Source: Enterovirga rhinocerotis
Lineage (GTDB): Bacteria; Pseudomonadota; Alphaproteobacteria; Rhizobiales; Beijerinckiaceae
Assembly: GCF_004363955.1 (NCBI RefSeq)
Contig: NZ_SNZR01000013.1
Coordinates: 806,001-870,000, forward strand
Length of the DNA: 64,000 nt
Direction of reading: 5' to 3'
Shown here piece after piece: positions 25,065-32,733 of this stretch. The number at the start of each line of letters is the position of its first letter. The first letter of the stretch is position 1. A program made the translations under genes and the position numbers. A model generated the notes under the pieces. The model searched no databases and had not been told where the DNA came from. It was given only the letters and a program-made list of their open reading frames with translations.

Positions 25065-27002
25065 TTAGGCCGGCGCCCAATCCACGGCAGCGATGTGCTG
25101 GACCATGCCCTGACGGCGCATCGCCCAGGTCACGTCCATGATCATCCGCAGCGCGAGCTGCGCAGTCTGGAACATGCTCTGGGCCGGCGCGGCCGCCACA
25201 TTCGGAGTGCCGGCAACGCCGATGTGGACCGGAGCGGTGTCCTCCATATGGAGAACCGTCTGCTCGCTGACGTCGAACTCGGGCGCATCCCCGGCCGCCG
25301 TCGCGAAATCCGCGGCGTCGATCAGGTAGACGTGACCGGCCGGGATCGTCGTCGAGCGGATGATCGTGAACTCCTCGAGGAATTGTGCCGCCCATCCGAA
25401 GCCGGAGGCATTCGGGCCGGGGGTCATCTTCAGGAGACGGGCCTCCTTCGGATTGAGCAGCAGGACGAGGCTGCGTCCCGCGTTCGCGGAATCGAACGGC
25501 GCGGCCAGCGTGGCGATGTCTTCGAGGATCGCCTGATAGCCGCCAGCGGTCGAAGCCGTGAGCGCAGTGACGCCGTTGGTGAGGCCGGCCGGACGCGTCG
25601 CCGAGCCCGCCACGGCGTCGAGCAGGAGCGTATCGATGGTGATCGCGGTGTCGGCCTGGATCTCCTGGCGAAGCAGACCTTCGATCTGCGGGTTGGAGTA
25701 TCGCGCGATCTCCCGGCTGAACACGGAGATGACGCCGAGCTTGTTCGGCGTCAGCGTGACGGAGGTCAGGCCCATCCGGCGAACGGGGATCGGCGCACCT
25801 TCCGCGACGAACGAGCCGCTGACGGACGGCGTCGGAGCCCGGGAAGGCAGCTTGATCGCGGCGCGGCCGGGACCGAACGACAGCTTGGTGCCGAGCCCGG
25901 CAAGCTGGGGGTAGATCGAGATCGGCCGCAAAGACTCCATGAAGGCGCCCATTGCGGTCTCGACGAGCTCGGCTGCCCAGCCCGCAGTCGTGGTCTTGGC
26001 ACCCTCGACAGCCGCGCGAACGACGACCTCGGTTGCCTCGTGGCCGCCGTAGCGGTCCTCCATGATGCGGATCGCGTCCTTGCCAGTGGCGAACGCCAGC
26101 GCGTTGCAGACCGCGGCGCGGACGATCAGGTCTTCCGGCTTCGGCTCGCGCAGGTTAACGCCGAGCGGCTTCCGCACGGACGGCAGCTTGGGCTTGTCGC
26201 CGCGCTGATCTCCGCCGCCATCAGAAGTGCGGCTGGCCAGGGCCTGCTCGGCCCGCTTGAGCGAGGCAAGCCGGGTCTCGCGCGTCTCGATCTCGGCCGA
26301 GAGCGCCTCCGTCTGATCGGTGTCGCCGCTGTCGTTGTCGAGATGGGCGGTGAGGGCGTCACGCGCCGCGTTCAGCTCGCTCTGCGCATTCTCGATGCGC
26401 GCGGAAAGGGTCGGGGACATGGATGGTGCTTCCTTGAGAGGGGGCAGGCCCACGCGGGATCGCTGCTCGTTCGGAGACTGGGCTTGCTCGCCCGTGGGCA
26501 CGTCCCGTCGCTTCGTTCCGGCTTGCTCGCCATCGAATGCCAGGGACAGTGTTTCGTCGGAGAGGTTCATGGATCGGGCGACGGCGAGCGCATTCGCGTT
26601 GCCGGGCACCGAGACCACGCTGATCTCCAGCAGTTCTTGCTGCATGTACTCGTAGGGGTCGCCCTTCTCGCCGAGCTTGACGACGGAGAAGCCAACCGAT
26701 GACGCCCGCAGGATTCCTTGCTCCAGCAGGCTCAGAAGCTCGTCGATCCGAGCGCTCGTTCCGCGAGCGGCGGGGACCAGCGTCGCGAGCACCTTCTCGC
26801 CCTCGACCCGGATGTTCTCCCAGCGCCCCATGACGAAGTCCGAGGCGTGGCCGAACAGCGCGATCGGGTTCTTCCGGAAGGAAGTCAGCAGCCAGCCGTT
26901 CGGGTTGATGCGGGTGCCGTAGCGATCCCGGCTGCCATCGGAGACGACAAAGTCGTACCCCCCGCCGGGCGTAACCGCCTCGCGATGATGAACCTTCGTC
27001 AT
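25065..27002 (-). CDS. Fused prohead protease and major capsid protein
   Basis: The 645-residue protein joins two HK97-type modules. Residues 1-170 are a prohead protease (family S78-like) with His52 in LFGHASDF and Ser101/102 in RASSVGF. Residues 170-290 are a charged helical delta/scaffold-like segment (ARIENAQSELNAARDALTAH). Residues about 300-645 are the capsid fold (PTPSVSGSFVAEGAPIP, then LTPNKLGVISVFSREI). Protease and capsid are usually separate genes; the fusion has been seen in some phages. The protease would release itself and the delta domain during maturation. Confidence 0.88.
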   Translation of the reverse strand: MTKVHHREAVTPGGGYDFVVSDGSRDRYGTRINPNGWLLTSFRKNPIALFGHASDFVMGRWENIRVEGEKVLATLVPAARGTSARIDELLSLLEQGILRASSVGFSVVKLGEKGDPYEYMQQELLEISVVSVPGNANALAVARSMNLSDETLSLAFDGEQAGTKRRDVPTGEQAQSPNEQRSRVGLPPLKEAPSMSPTLSARIENAQSELNAARDALTAHLDNDSGDTDQTEALSAEIETRETRLASLKRAEQALASRTSDGGGDQRGDKPKLPSVRKPLGVNLREPKPEDLIVRAAVCNALAFATGKDAIRIMEDRYGGHEATEVVVRAAVEGAKTTTAGWAAELVETAMGAFMESLRPISIYPQLAGLGTKLSFGPGRAAIKLPSRAPTPSVSGSFVAEGAPIPVRRMGLTSVTLTPNKLGVISVFSREIARYSNPQIEGLLRQEIQADTAITIDTLLLDAVAGSATRPAGLTNGVTALTASTAGGYQAILEDIATLAAPFDSANAGRSLVLLLNPKEARLLKMTPGPNASGFGWAAQFLEEFTIIRSTTIPAGHVYLIDAADFATAAGDAPEFDVSEQTVLHMEDTAPVHIGVAGTPNVAAAPAQSMFQTAQLALRMIMDVTWAMRRQGMVQHIAAVDWAPA

Positions 27003-27017
27003 CGGATCGATACTCCG

Positions 27018-28697
27018 TCAGGCCACCATGGCGCGGACGTTGAGAACAGCGCCCGCCACGGGGTCTCGCGCCATGATGTCGACCGCGTTGAAGGCGGCGA
27101 TCAGCGGATCGATCTTGGCCGAGCCGGAAACCGCCTTGGTGATCAGGATGGCGTTGCCGCGGGGTTCGACCTTCGCGTTCCCCACGCACCACGTCATGAG
27201 CGCCGATCCGTCGTGAATGAGGTTCCCGGCCGCCAGTTGGCGCTCGGTACTCTTGATCTTGTCCGACATGGTCCAGCCCTGCCGGACCGGCTCGACGCGC
27301 TCGGCGACATCGAAGCCGCGGCGCCTGATCTCGTCGAGGATCTGCACGATTCCGACAGGGTCGACACCGATCGCCCGGCCTTGCGCCAGAAGCCCGGACT
27401 GATGCACCTGCTCGATCACGTCCACAACGCCGGTGACGTCCTCGTCGGAATCGTCCGGAAGCACCGTGAGCGTCTCCTCCTTGCGGAAGTCGATGAGCCG
27501 CGGCGCGATCTCCTTCCGTCGCGTCAGGACGCAATCGTGAGCCCAGGCCCGGCACCAGAGAAGCCAGCGCCGCGTCCCGCGCTCCCGGCCAAGCACGGCC
27601 AGGCCAAGCAGGTCGTCCAGCCCGCCACCGTCGATGCCGACTGCGACGACCTCGGATCGCTCGAGGAGCGCGTCGAGCGTAATCGTCCGATCTGCGGCCT
27701 TCAGCCAGTGATCGGCGCCAGCCCAGCGGTCGGTGCGCAGACCGATGCCGACCTCGACGTTGAAGTGCTGCGAGGCCAGCAGCGCGAGAGCCCCGATCCC
27801 CTCGCGCTCCGCCGCCGTGAGCTGGTCGACGAGGTAATCCTCTGAGACCGAGATGCCCAGGTTCGGGTTGACGAGCTTCCAGTTCTCCCGGCGCTTCCAG
27901 TTGTCGTGCGCGACGAGGTCCGCGGGCAGCTCGTACAGGATCGGCAGGAGGGCCATCTCGAGCTTGCCGTCCCGGACGTCGCGCGCCTTGGCGAGTTCGG
28001 CCTTGAACACTCCCGCGGGCGGCTCCTTGGACTGCGTGGTGATCTGCAGCAGGAAGCCATCCGGCCGGGCCGCGAGACCACCGCGGACCTCAATGAAGAC
28101 CTGGTCCGCCTTCGCCATCGCCGCGAAGACGTGCGTCTCGTCGATCAGGACGAAGGTCGCCTTCGAGCCCGTGATCGCATCCGTGTCCGCCGCCTTGATC
28201 TGGATCTGCGCCAGCGTCCGACGATGGGTGATCGTCTTGATGTGCTCCTGGATGTGGAAGAGCTTCGTGAGAGCCTGGTCGAGCCGGATGATGCCCTTCG
28301 CCTGCTTGAAGGCGATGTTGGCGATCATCTTCGTCGGGGCGATGAGCAGCAGCTCTGCCTCCGGCCGCCGGTTCATCAGGGCCGCCGTGACGATGACCGC
28401 CGCGGCGATCGAGCTCTTCCCGTTCTTCTTCGGGATGAGAAGGAAGAACTCCCTGATCATCCGCTGCTTGAGGGCGACGTCGTAGGAGCCGAAGATCACC
28501 CTGACGAGATCGAAGACCCACGGCTCGCACACCTCGCCGTGCGTAGGGTTGCCCTCGATATCCGGCACCCGAAGACGCTTGAAGATGCGGAGAGCCTTCT
28601 CCGCCTCGTCCTCGAAGATGGGCAGCGGCGGGACCAGCGACGTCCCGTTCCGAATGGCCGACTCCCAATCGGGGTTGGCCGTCCGCCAGAGGCTCAC
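27018..28697 (-). CDS. terL: Terminase large subunit
   Basis: The 559-residue protein has an ATPase with a Walker A-like PKKNGKSS (residues 89-96) and Walker B in FVLIDETH, then a nuclease domain with VGIDGGGLDDLLGLAV and a late acidic motif near DPVGIVQILDE. This is the Terminase_1-like layout found with HK97 portals, so cohesive-end packaging is likely. It overlaps the small subunit by 4 bases. Confidence 0.92.
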   Translation of the reverse strand: MSLWRTANPDWESAIRNGTSLVPPLPIFEDEAEKALRIFKRLRVPDIEGNPTHGEVCEPWVFDLVRVIFGSYDVALKQRMIREFFLLIPKKNGKSSIAAAVIVTAALMNRRPEAELLLIAPTKMIANIAFKQAKGIIRLDQALTKLFHIQEHIKTITHRRTLAQIQIKAADTDAITGSKATFVLIDETHVFAAMAKADQVFIEVRGGLAARPDGFLLQITTQSKEPPAGVFKAELAKARDVRDGKLEMALLPILYELPADLVAHDNWKRRENWKLVNPNLGISVSEDYLVDQLTAAEREGIGALALLASQHFNVEVGIGLRTDRWAGADHWLKAADRTITLDALLERSEVVAVGIDGGGLDDLLGLAVLGRERGTRRWLLWCRAWAHDCVLTRRKEIAPRLIDFRKEETLTVLPDDSDEDVTGVVDVIEQVHQSGLLAQGRAIGVDPVGIVQILDEIRRRGFDVAERVEPVRQGWTMSDKIKSTERQLAAGNLIHDGSALMTWCVGNAKVEPRGNAILITKAVSGSAKIDPLIAAFNAVDIMARDPVAGAVLNVRAMVA

Positions 28698-29149
28698 TGC
28701 ATCGTCGCTCCGGGCACCTCGAGGTCAGTCCCCCAGTCGGTGCCCTCGGCCGCTGTGACGGCCTCCTGCTGCGCGATCTCCTTCTTGCCGAGCTTCGGTG
28801 GCTTCGGCGCGGCCGGCTGTTCGGCCTTCGCGCCCCCAAGGAAGTCCTCCTCAGCCTCGGCCGCCTCCATGTCAGCCTTCAGCATCTTGACGGCCCAGCT
28901 CTTGCCGGCCCGCGCCTCACGCCAGACGATCTCGTTCAACTCGGCCCGGCGACGATGCCGCCCGACGCGCAGGGCTCGGCCGTAATGCTTGAGCAGCGTC
29001 GTCCGCGAGAGGGTCAGCCGCTCGGCGATCGCCTCATCGGAGATCCCGCAGGCCTTCATCTCCTCGACCCGCTGCACCTTGTCCGGGTCCATCTTGGACG
29101 GGCGACCGCCCTTCGACCCGGAGCGCCGGGCCCGTGTTCTCATCGGCAT
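28694..29149 (-). CDS. terS: Terminase small subunit
   Basis: The 151-residue protein has a basic N-terminus, a resolvase-like helix-turn-helix (CGISDEAIAERLTLSRTTLL, residues 35-54), and a helical C-terminal half with a Pro/Ala/Lys linker. TerS recognises the packaging site and stimulates the large subunit. It is adjacent to terL and overlaps it by 4 bases, which supports the call. Confidence 0.8.
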   Translation of the reverse strand: MPMRTRARRSGSKGGRPSKMDPDKVQRVEEMKACGISDEAIAERLTLSRTTLLKHYGRALRVGRHRRRAELNEIVWREARAGKSWAVKMLKADMEAAEAEEDFLGGAKAEQPAAPKPPKLGKKEIAQQEAVTAAEGTDWGTDLEVPGATMQ

Positions 29150-29152
29150 GAT

Positions 29153-29494
29153 CTACGATCTCTGGCGGGCGAGCCGGGCTCGAGCCCCCTTCAGCGTGTT
29201 GTGCTGGACGCAAAGACATTGCCCATTGGCTGGATCGAACGGGTTGCCGCCGTCCTTCACCTCGACGATGTGGTCGGCCACCATCCGGTCTCGCGGCGCG
29301 GCCTTGTCGCAGCCCTCCGGCCACTGGCACTTGCCGCGCGCTCGCCGGATCACCGCAGCGGACCAGCGCCGATGCTCCGGCGTCCGGTAGATCGCGTCCG
29401 CGACCTTCGGTGAGGCCGCGAGCCGAGGCGTCGACGGCGTCAGGCGCGGCGCCGAGGCGGTCAGCCGCGACCCGCTGGGCCTCAGACGAGCCAT
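29153..29494 (-). CDS. HNH endonuclease beside terminase
   Basis: The 113-residue protein has a Ser/Thr/Pro-rich basic start (1-30) and an HNH motif: MVADHIVEVKDGGNPFDPAN with CLCVQHNTLKG after it, plus a Cys pair (GKCQWPEGC) for a structural zinc. HNH proteins next to terminase assist specific cos-site cleavage in many phages. It begins the visible late operon, 3 bases upstream of terS. Confidence 0.85.
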   Translation of the reverse strand: MARLRPSGSRLTASAPRLTPSTPRLAASPKVADAIYRTPEHRRWSAAVIRRARGKCQWPEGCDKAAPRDRMVADHIVEVKDGGNPFDPANGQCLCVQHNTLKGARARLARQRS

Positions 29495-30233
29495 GGGAAC
29501 CTCACGACGGCTCGATGCAGAGCGCCGCTCTACCGATTGCAGCTATGGGTCAGTCGGAACCAACGCCATCGGGGCTCGAACCCGAACGTAGAGGACAGGC
29601 CGTCGCCAGCCGTGCCCCGTCACGCTCCGCATCGAACTGGTGAACTCGTGCAATTTCTGCACGGGTTGGATGAATCGAGCAGGCCGGGCTCTCTCGGCTT
29701 GTAGCGCGGGGCCTATCGGATGTTCGGCCCAACTTGGAGCGGGTTCACCGCCGTCAATGCGCGCGCCGCGCTTCCATCAGCGCCGCTGCTCGAACTGTTT
29801 CTCGCGGGCTGGACCGCTCGCTTCCCACCCCGGCTTGGATCAGGCTTCGGTGGTTCAGCGTCCAGCACCGAAGTGCTGCCTACCACTCCCAGCCATCACC
29901 TCACGGGCCTAAGCCTCGTCCGTCCGCCGCGAGAACTCGTAAAGCCTGAGCCGCTTTCGTTTAGAAGCGGGGGAGGCTTGGAAAGGATAGATGCGGGCCG
30001 GCCTCGACAACCGGCTCATCCCCGGGGGAAGGATTCGAACCAACGATCCCGGCACGTCGTACAAAGCCGGTGGCATAGCTCACCCAGGAGGGTGGTTTCC
30101 GCTTGCCTACCCCGCAGATGCCGAGGGTGACGAACCTCTCGGGACACGCCCTTCCGTGCTGCCGCATCTCCGATCCGGCTACAGACTAAGGCTCGACCGC
30201 GCAACGGTCCGCCAACTGCCTGCCGTATCGAAC
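29495..30233 (-). other. Non-coding stretch with tRNA-like fragments
   Basis: No convincing gene was found in about 740 bases. Several pieces look like parts of tRNAs on the minus strand: a complete T-arm (TCGGGTTCGAGCCCCGA) at about 29566-29583, a TAGCT...GGTAGAGC D-arm at about 29530-29548, another TTCGAAT T-loop near 30030-30037, and paired 7-base ends AAGCCTC/GAGGCTT spanning 29911-29978. None folds into a full cloverleaf by eye. The spacer ATCGAACTGGT occurs twice (about 29631 and 30227). I read this as a decayed or unusual part of a tRNA array. Confidence 0.45.
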
Positions 30234-30237
30234 TGGT

Positions 30238-30309
30238 AGCAGGTGCCCGAGTTGAACGGGCTTGGTTCTGGTTATGAGCCAGACGAGATGACCGCCACCT
30301 CCCACCTGC
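30238..30309 (-). tRNA. tRNA-Met (CAU)
   Basis: A cloverleaf folds: perfect 7-bp acceptor GCAGGTG/CACCTGC, anticodon arm TCTGG-CTCATAA-CCAGA with anticodon CAT, and T-arm GCCCG-TTCAACT-CGGGC. The D-arm is short and uses GU pairs. The 3' side reads T then ACCA, not a standard discriminator plus CCA, so the end is uncertain. CAU could also be an Ile tRNA if modified to lysidine. Confidence 0.75.
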
Positions 30310-30316
30310 GATAAAC

Positions 30317-30391
30317 TGGATCGGGATGCTGGCTTCGAACCCGCATCTCCGGAGCCAAAATCCGGCGTGCTGCCTATTGCACCAATCCCGA
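30317..30391 (-). tRNA. tRNA-Gln (UUG)
   Basis: All arms fold: acceptor TCGGGAT/ATCCCGA, D-stem GTGC/GCAC, anticodon arm CCGGA-TTTTGGC-TCCGG with anticodon TTG, T-loop TTCGAAG with one mismatch in its stem, and an encoded CCA. It is 75 nt long. UUG reads CAA, a rare codon in such GC-rich genomes. Confidence 0.9.
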
Positions 30392-30412
30392 GGGATCAGC
30401 GCTGCTGTTGAG

Positions 30413-30491
30413 TGGTCGGGCCGGCCGGATTCGAACCGGCGGGCTCCTCTGTCCGAGAGAGGCGGGAACGACCTGACTTCCCCACGCCCCG
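30413..30491 (-). tRNA. tRNA-Pro (CGG)
   Basis: The fold is nearly perfect: acceptor CGGGGCG/CGGCCCG with one mismatch, D-stem GGGA/TCCC, anticodon arm CCTCT-CTCGGAC-AGAGG with anticodon CGG, T-arm GCCGG-TTCGAAT-CCGGC, discriminator A and encoded CCA. It reads CCG, a common codon in this genome. Confidence 0.92.
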
Positions 30492-30698
30492 AAGGGCTGG
30501 GTATGGGAGGCCTTCACGTTCCTTCATGCCGGCCTCCTGTCGATTGTCGCGGCGCCCCAAGCGCAGAAATCAGATGTGCGCCTTTCATATCCGCTCAATC
30601 GCAGGCGTCAACGTTGATAAGCGCTGTTTATCATAGACGGCTACATCGATCATTTCTCATTATCGAGAAGCCGCACGGCAAAATCCGCGACAAAGTGT

Positions 30699-30980
30699 TC
30701 AACGCCGGTTTCGAGCCGCCCTCGCAGTACGTCCGAAGGGCGTGAAGCGGACCTTGCGCTTGCCCGACGCTCGAATGCGTTCGCCGGTGCGAAAGTCCAA
30801 AGCATCGCGATCCGGCATTTCTTTAATCGCGAATTTCCCGAAGCCAAAAATACACACCTCGCCATCGCGACTGATCCCGGCCTGGATCTGTCGGAAGCCG
30901 GCCCGCAGCACGCGCTCGACCTTAGTCCGCGGCCAGCACGTCTCCCGCCGCACCGCCTCAACAAGCTCCGGAAACGTCAT
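30699..30980 (-). CDS. HU/IHF-family DNA-binding protein
   Basis: The 93-residue product matches the HU fold: an N-terminal helix pair (MTFPELVEAVRRETCWPRTK), the central beta strands VCIFGFGKFAIKEMPDRDAL, and the C-terminal KVRFTPFGRTARAARN. HU dimers bend DNA and could help packaging, replication or site-specific recombination. GGAGG lies 5 bases before the ATG at 30980, which decides the start. The arm region around FRTGERIRASGKRK is shorter than in classic HU. Confidence 0.85.
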   Translation of the reverse strand: MTFPELVEAVRRETCWPRTKVERVLRAGFRQIQAGISRDGEVCIFGFGKFAIKEMPDRDALDFRTGERIRASGKRKVRFTPFGRTARAARNRR

Positions 30981-31167
30981 CTCGACCTCCAACTGAGCCC
31001 TCATTTATCCGGGCCGAGTATCGCGATTTGACCATCCTGGCGAGCCCCGTCAATCCCTACGCGCTGTTCTTGTACAACAACCTGTCTGATTGAATTTGGT
31101 ATAGGCCGAGAAAAATTCTGCAAATGGCCCCCGATGCGGTCGCTAGCCCCCTGATCTCCTAGACTTT

Positions 31168-31214
31168 TGCCTCCCCCTCCCCCTTTTCTTTTTTGCTTTT
31201 GCTTTCGTTTTTCT
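31168..31214 (+). promoter_or_regulatory. Polypyrimidine tract just upstream of a promoter
   Basis: About 47 bases are nearly pure C and T on the plus strand (CCTCCCCCTCCCCCTTTTCT then T-rich to TTTTTCT). It ends two bases before a TTGACG -35 box. The T-rich right half could act as an UP element; the C-rich left half could form a triplex. Function is inference. Confidence 0.5.
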
Positions 31215-31215
31215 A

Positions 31216-31245
31216 TTGACGACTCTGCATTGGCGGACACATATA
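31216..31245 (+). promoter_or_regulatory. Sigma-70-type promoter
   Basis: TTGACG (31216-31221) and CATATA (31240-31245) are spaced by 18 bases and preceded by the T-rich tract. Transcription would start near 31252 and run right into the accessory genes from 31665. It is the best promoter seen by eye between the late region and the accessory genes. Confidence 0.6.
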
Positions 31246-31251
31246 GCCGTC

Positions 31252-31338
31252 ATGAGGCGCGGCGATGGGGCGGGCGCCTTGGGGAGGATCGGAGGGGAGA
31301 GGACGAAGGGAGGCGAGCGCAGCGCCTTGATGCTCTGA
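31252..31338 (+). CDS. Possible leaderless 28-residue peptide
   Basis: An ATG lies 6 bases after the -10 box, the same spacing as the leaderless Cro-like gene. The reading frame encodes 28 residues (MRRGDGAGALGRIGGERTKG and a short end). No ribosome site is possible if transcription starts at the predicted point. It may be only the start of a non-coding leader; coding is not proven. Confidence 0.25.
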   Translation: MRRGDGAGALGRIGGERTKGGERSALML

Positions 31339-31458
31339 GGAGCTTCACACGGTGCGCTTGACCAGCGGACCCCGTGACCGCCGTACGCGGTCGGATACGG
31401 CCCAACCCGGAGTGATGGCCATGGTCATGGTCACGTTGCGGGTCACCAAGAAAGGAAA

Positions 31459-31490
31459 GGACCGCTGGAGTGTTACGCTCCGAGCGGTCC
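31459..31490 (-). terminator. Hairpin with T-rich flank on minus strand
   Basis: GGACCGCT and AGCGGTCC arms enclose a second GGAG/CTCC stem. On the minus strand it is followed by TTTCCTTTCTT, as in an intrinsic terminator. It could stop leftward transcription from the accessory or early genes before HU and the late operon. Confidence 0.5.
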
Positions 31491-31532
31491 TGACCTGGCT
31501 ACCTTGGATGACCTAGCCGCTTAGCGCGGCGT

Positions 31533-31559
31533 GGTGGTCGGGCTGCAACCCCGGCCACC
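31533..31559. other. 10-bp hairpin upstream of accessory genes
   Basis: GGTGGTCGGG and CCCGGCCACC pair over 10 bp (one GU) around a 7-base loop. There is no T run. It lies about 105 bases before the 31665 ATG and may shape the leader RNA. Confidence 0.45.
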
Positions 31560-31664
31560 ATCACTCCGGAGAATATAGCGGGCCGCACGCATTGCGGCAA
31601 GCGGCTCGGGGCGGCGCGCCAACGCCGATCCCGAGCCTGACCTAGACACGATGGAGCGACCATC

Positions 31665-32261
31665 ATGACCAAGGCTGAGATCACCACTACCACGACGCGT
31701 GAGGATGCAGAACGCAAGATGCAGCGTCAGGCGGACGTGCTCGTCCAACGTGAAGTGCTCGTCTGCATGTCGAGCCTCGTGGCCACGCTTGCGCAGGGCT
31801 TCGGCTTCATCAATCCCGATGGCGGGCCTGTCCGCCGGGAGCTTTCTGCCCTCGCCGAACAGGCAGCGGAACTCGCCTCACCCATCGCTGACTACGAAGA
31901 GGCGGCGCGCAACGCCGGATGGAGCGTCATAGGCGGCGACTTCGAAAACATGTCGCTTGCGAGCACCGTTGACCATCCGGAAGACGCCGTCGCTACGGCC
32001 AGCCCGGGCGACGCCTGCGGATGGGAGGACCTCTGCGAAGAGTTTGGCCTCGATGCCTACGAAAGCGAGGTGTTCGAGCACTGGTCCGTGACCGAATGGC
32101 TCGCCGGCAAGCTGGAGGAGCAAGGCGAGAAAGTCGACCGCGACTTCGCTGGCCTCTGCATTTGGGCTCGCACCACGACCGGGCAGGCGATCGGCATGGA
32201 CGGGTGCATCCGCGCTATCGTCCAGGCGACCGACTATGCCTCCGCGGAGGCCGCCGCGTGA
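31665..32261 (+). CDS. Conserved-looking phage protein, function unknown
   Basis: The 198-residue product is acidic (FGLDAYESEVFEHWSVTEWL) with a helical N-terminal part (REDAERKMQRQADVLVQREV). No membrane segment, nuclease or DNA-binding motif is visible. GGAG lies about 8 bases before the ATG. Its TGA shares a base with the next ATG, so the two are co-translated. It heads the plus-strand accessory set. Confidence 0.65.
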   Translation: MTKAEITTTTTREDAERKMQRQADVLVQREVLVCMSSLVATLAQGFGFINPDGGPVRRELSALAEQAAELASPIADYEEAARNAGWSVIGGDFENMSLASTVDHPEDAVATASPGDACGWEDLCEEFGLDAYESEVFEHWSVTEWLAGKLEEQGEKVDRDFAGLCIWARTTTGQAIGMDGCIRAIVQATDYASAEAAA

Positions 32262-32389
32262 TGCCCGCCGCTCTCCATGGGCCGGATTGCGCCGGCCCTC
32301 GCTTCCCGCTCGGCGACGTGCTCGCCGCTTTCGTCCTCGTCTACGGTGGAGCCTTCATGATCGGCTTCGCCACGCTCATGGGAGGGTGA
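32261..32389 (+). CDS. 42-residue membrane peptide
   Basis: The product has one membrane segment (VLAAFVLVYGGAFMIGFATL) after a short polar start, and almost no cytoplasmic tail. Its ATG overlaps the upstream TGA (TGATG). Small membrane peptides in prophages may alter host envelope or superinfection, but no function can be claimed. Confidence 0.55.
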   Translation: MPAALHGPDCAGPRFPLGDVLAAFVLVYGGAFMIGFATLMGG

Positions 32390-32393
32390 GGCT

Positions 32394-32585
32394 ATGGACC
32401 ACGATGTTTCGAACTGGCGTTGGGCACCGTTCCGGATCGCGGGCAAGCGCGTGCGGATCGGGAACGATGCGGATGGCTGGACGCATCTCGCAATCGGCAA
32501 GTGGTGCCGGGTCTCGCATCGGTCGCGCGATGGTGCGATTCGCACTGCTCGGCTGATGCTCGAAGGGGCAACCGCCTCAGCCTGA
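32394..32585 (+). CDS. Small unknown protein
   Basis: The 63-residue product (MDHDVSNWRWAPFRIAGKRV at the start) is basic and Trp/Arg-rich with beta-like spacing. GGAGGGTGAGG lies just before its ATG, 4 bases after the upstream stop. It is probably real because of the ribosome site and operon spacing. No family recognised. Confidence 0.5.
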   Translation: MDHDVSNWRWAPFRIAGKRVRIGNDADGWTHLAIGKWCRVSHRSRDGAIRTARLMLEGATASA

Positions 32586-32733
32586 CGCGACCCGAGGGCG
32601 CCAGCCCGGCGCCTTCCAGCCGCTTCATGCGGGCCGGCCGATAGCCGGCTGATTCCGACAATCCCGAGACGATGAAGGCCGCGCGTCCCGCGATGGCCAA
32701 CGGGCGAGCGCGCCCGAACGAAGGACCACGACC

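Larger units (their letters stand above)
31339..31664 (+). other. Structured untranslated leader
   Basis: This stretch holds no convincing gene. It contains two strong hairpins (31459-31490 and 31533-31559), purine-rich runs, and a TATAGCGG motif at about 31575. If transcription begins at the 31216 promoter, it forms a long leader for the 198-residue gene, or a separate small RNA. Confidence 0.4.

Noticed and set aside
29838-29880. Hairpin with UUCG loop (CAGCAC/GTGCTG) as a terminator
   Set aside because: No T run follows on either strand; it belongs to the structured tRNA-like region and can pair in another way with nearby GGTG/CACC.
29410-30745. Several 60-140-residue frames over the tRNA region
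   Set aside because: They run over tRNA genes on the opposite strand and have low-complexity or random sequence.
31001-31240. 79-residue minus frame upstream of HU
   Set aside because: Lys/Gly run is only the polypyrimidine tract read in reverse; no ribosome site; it would overlap the promoter.
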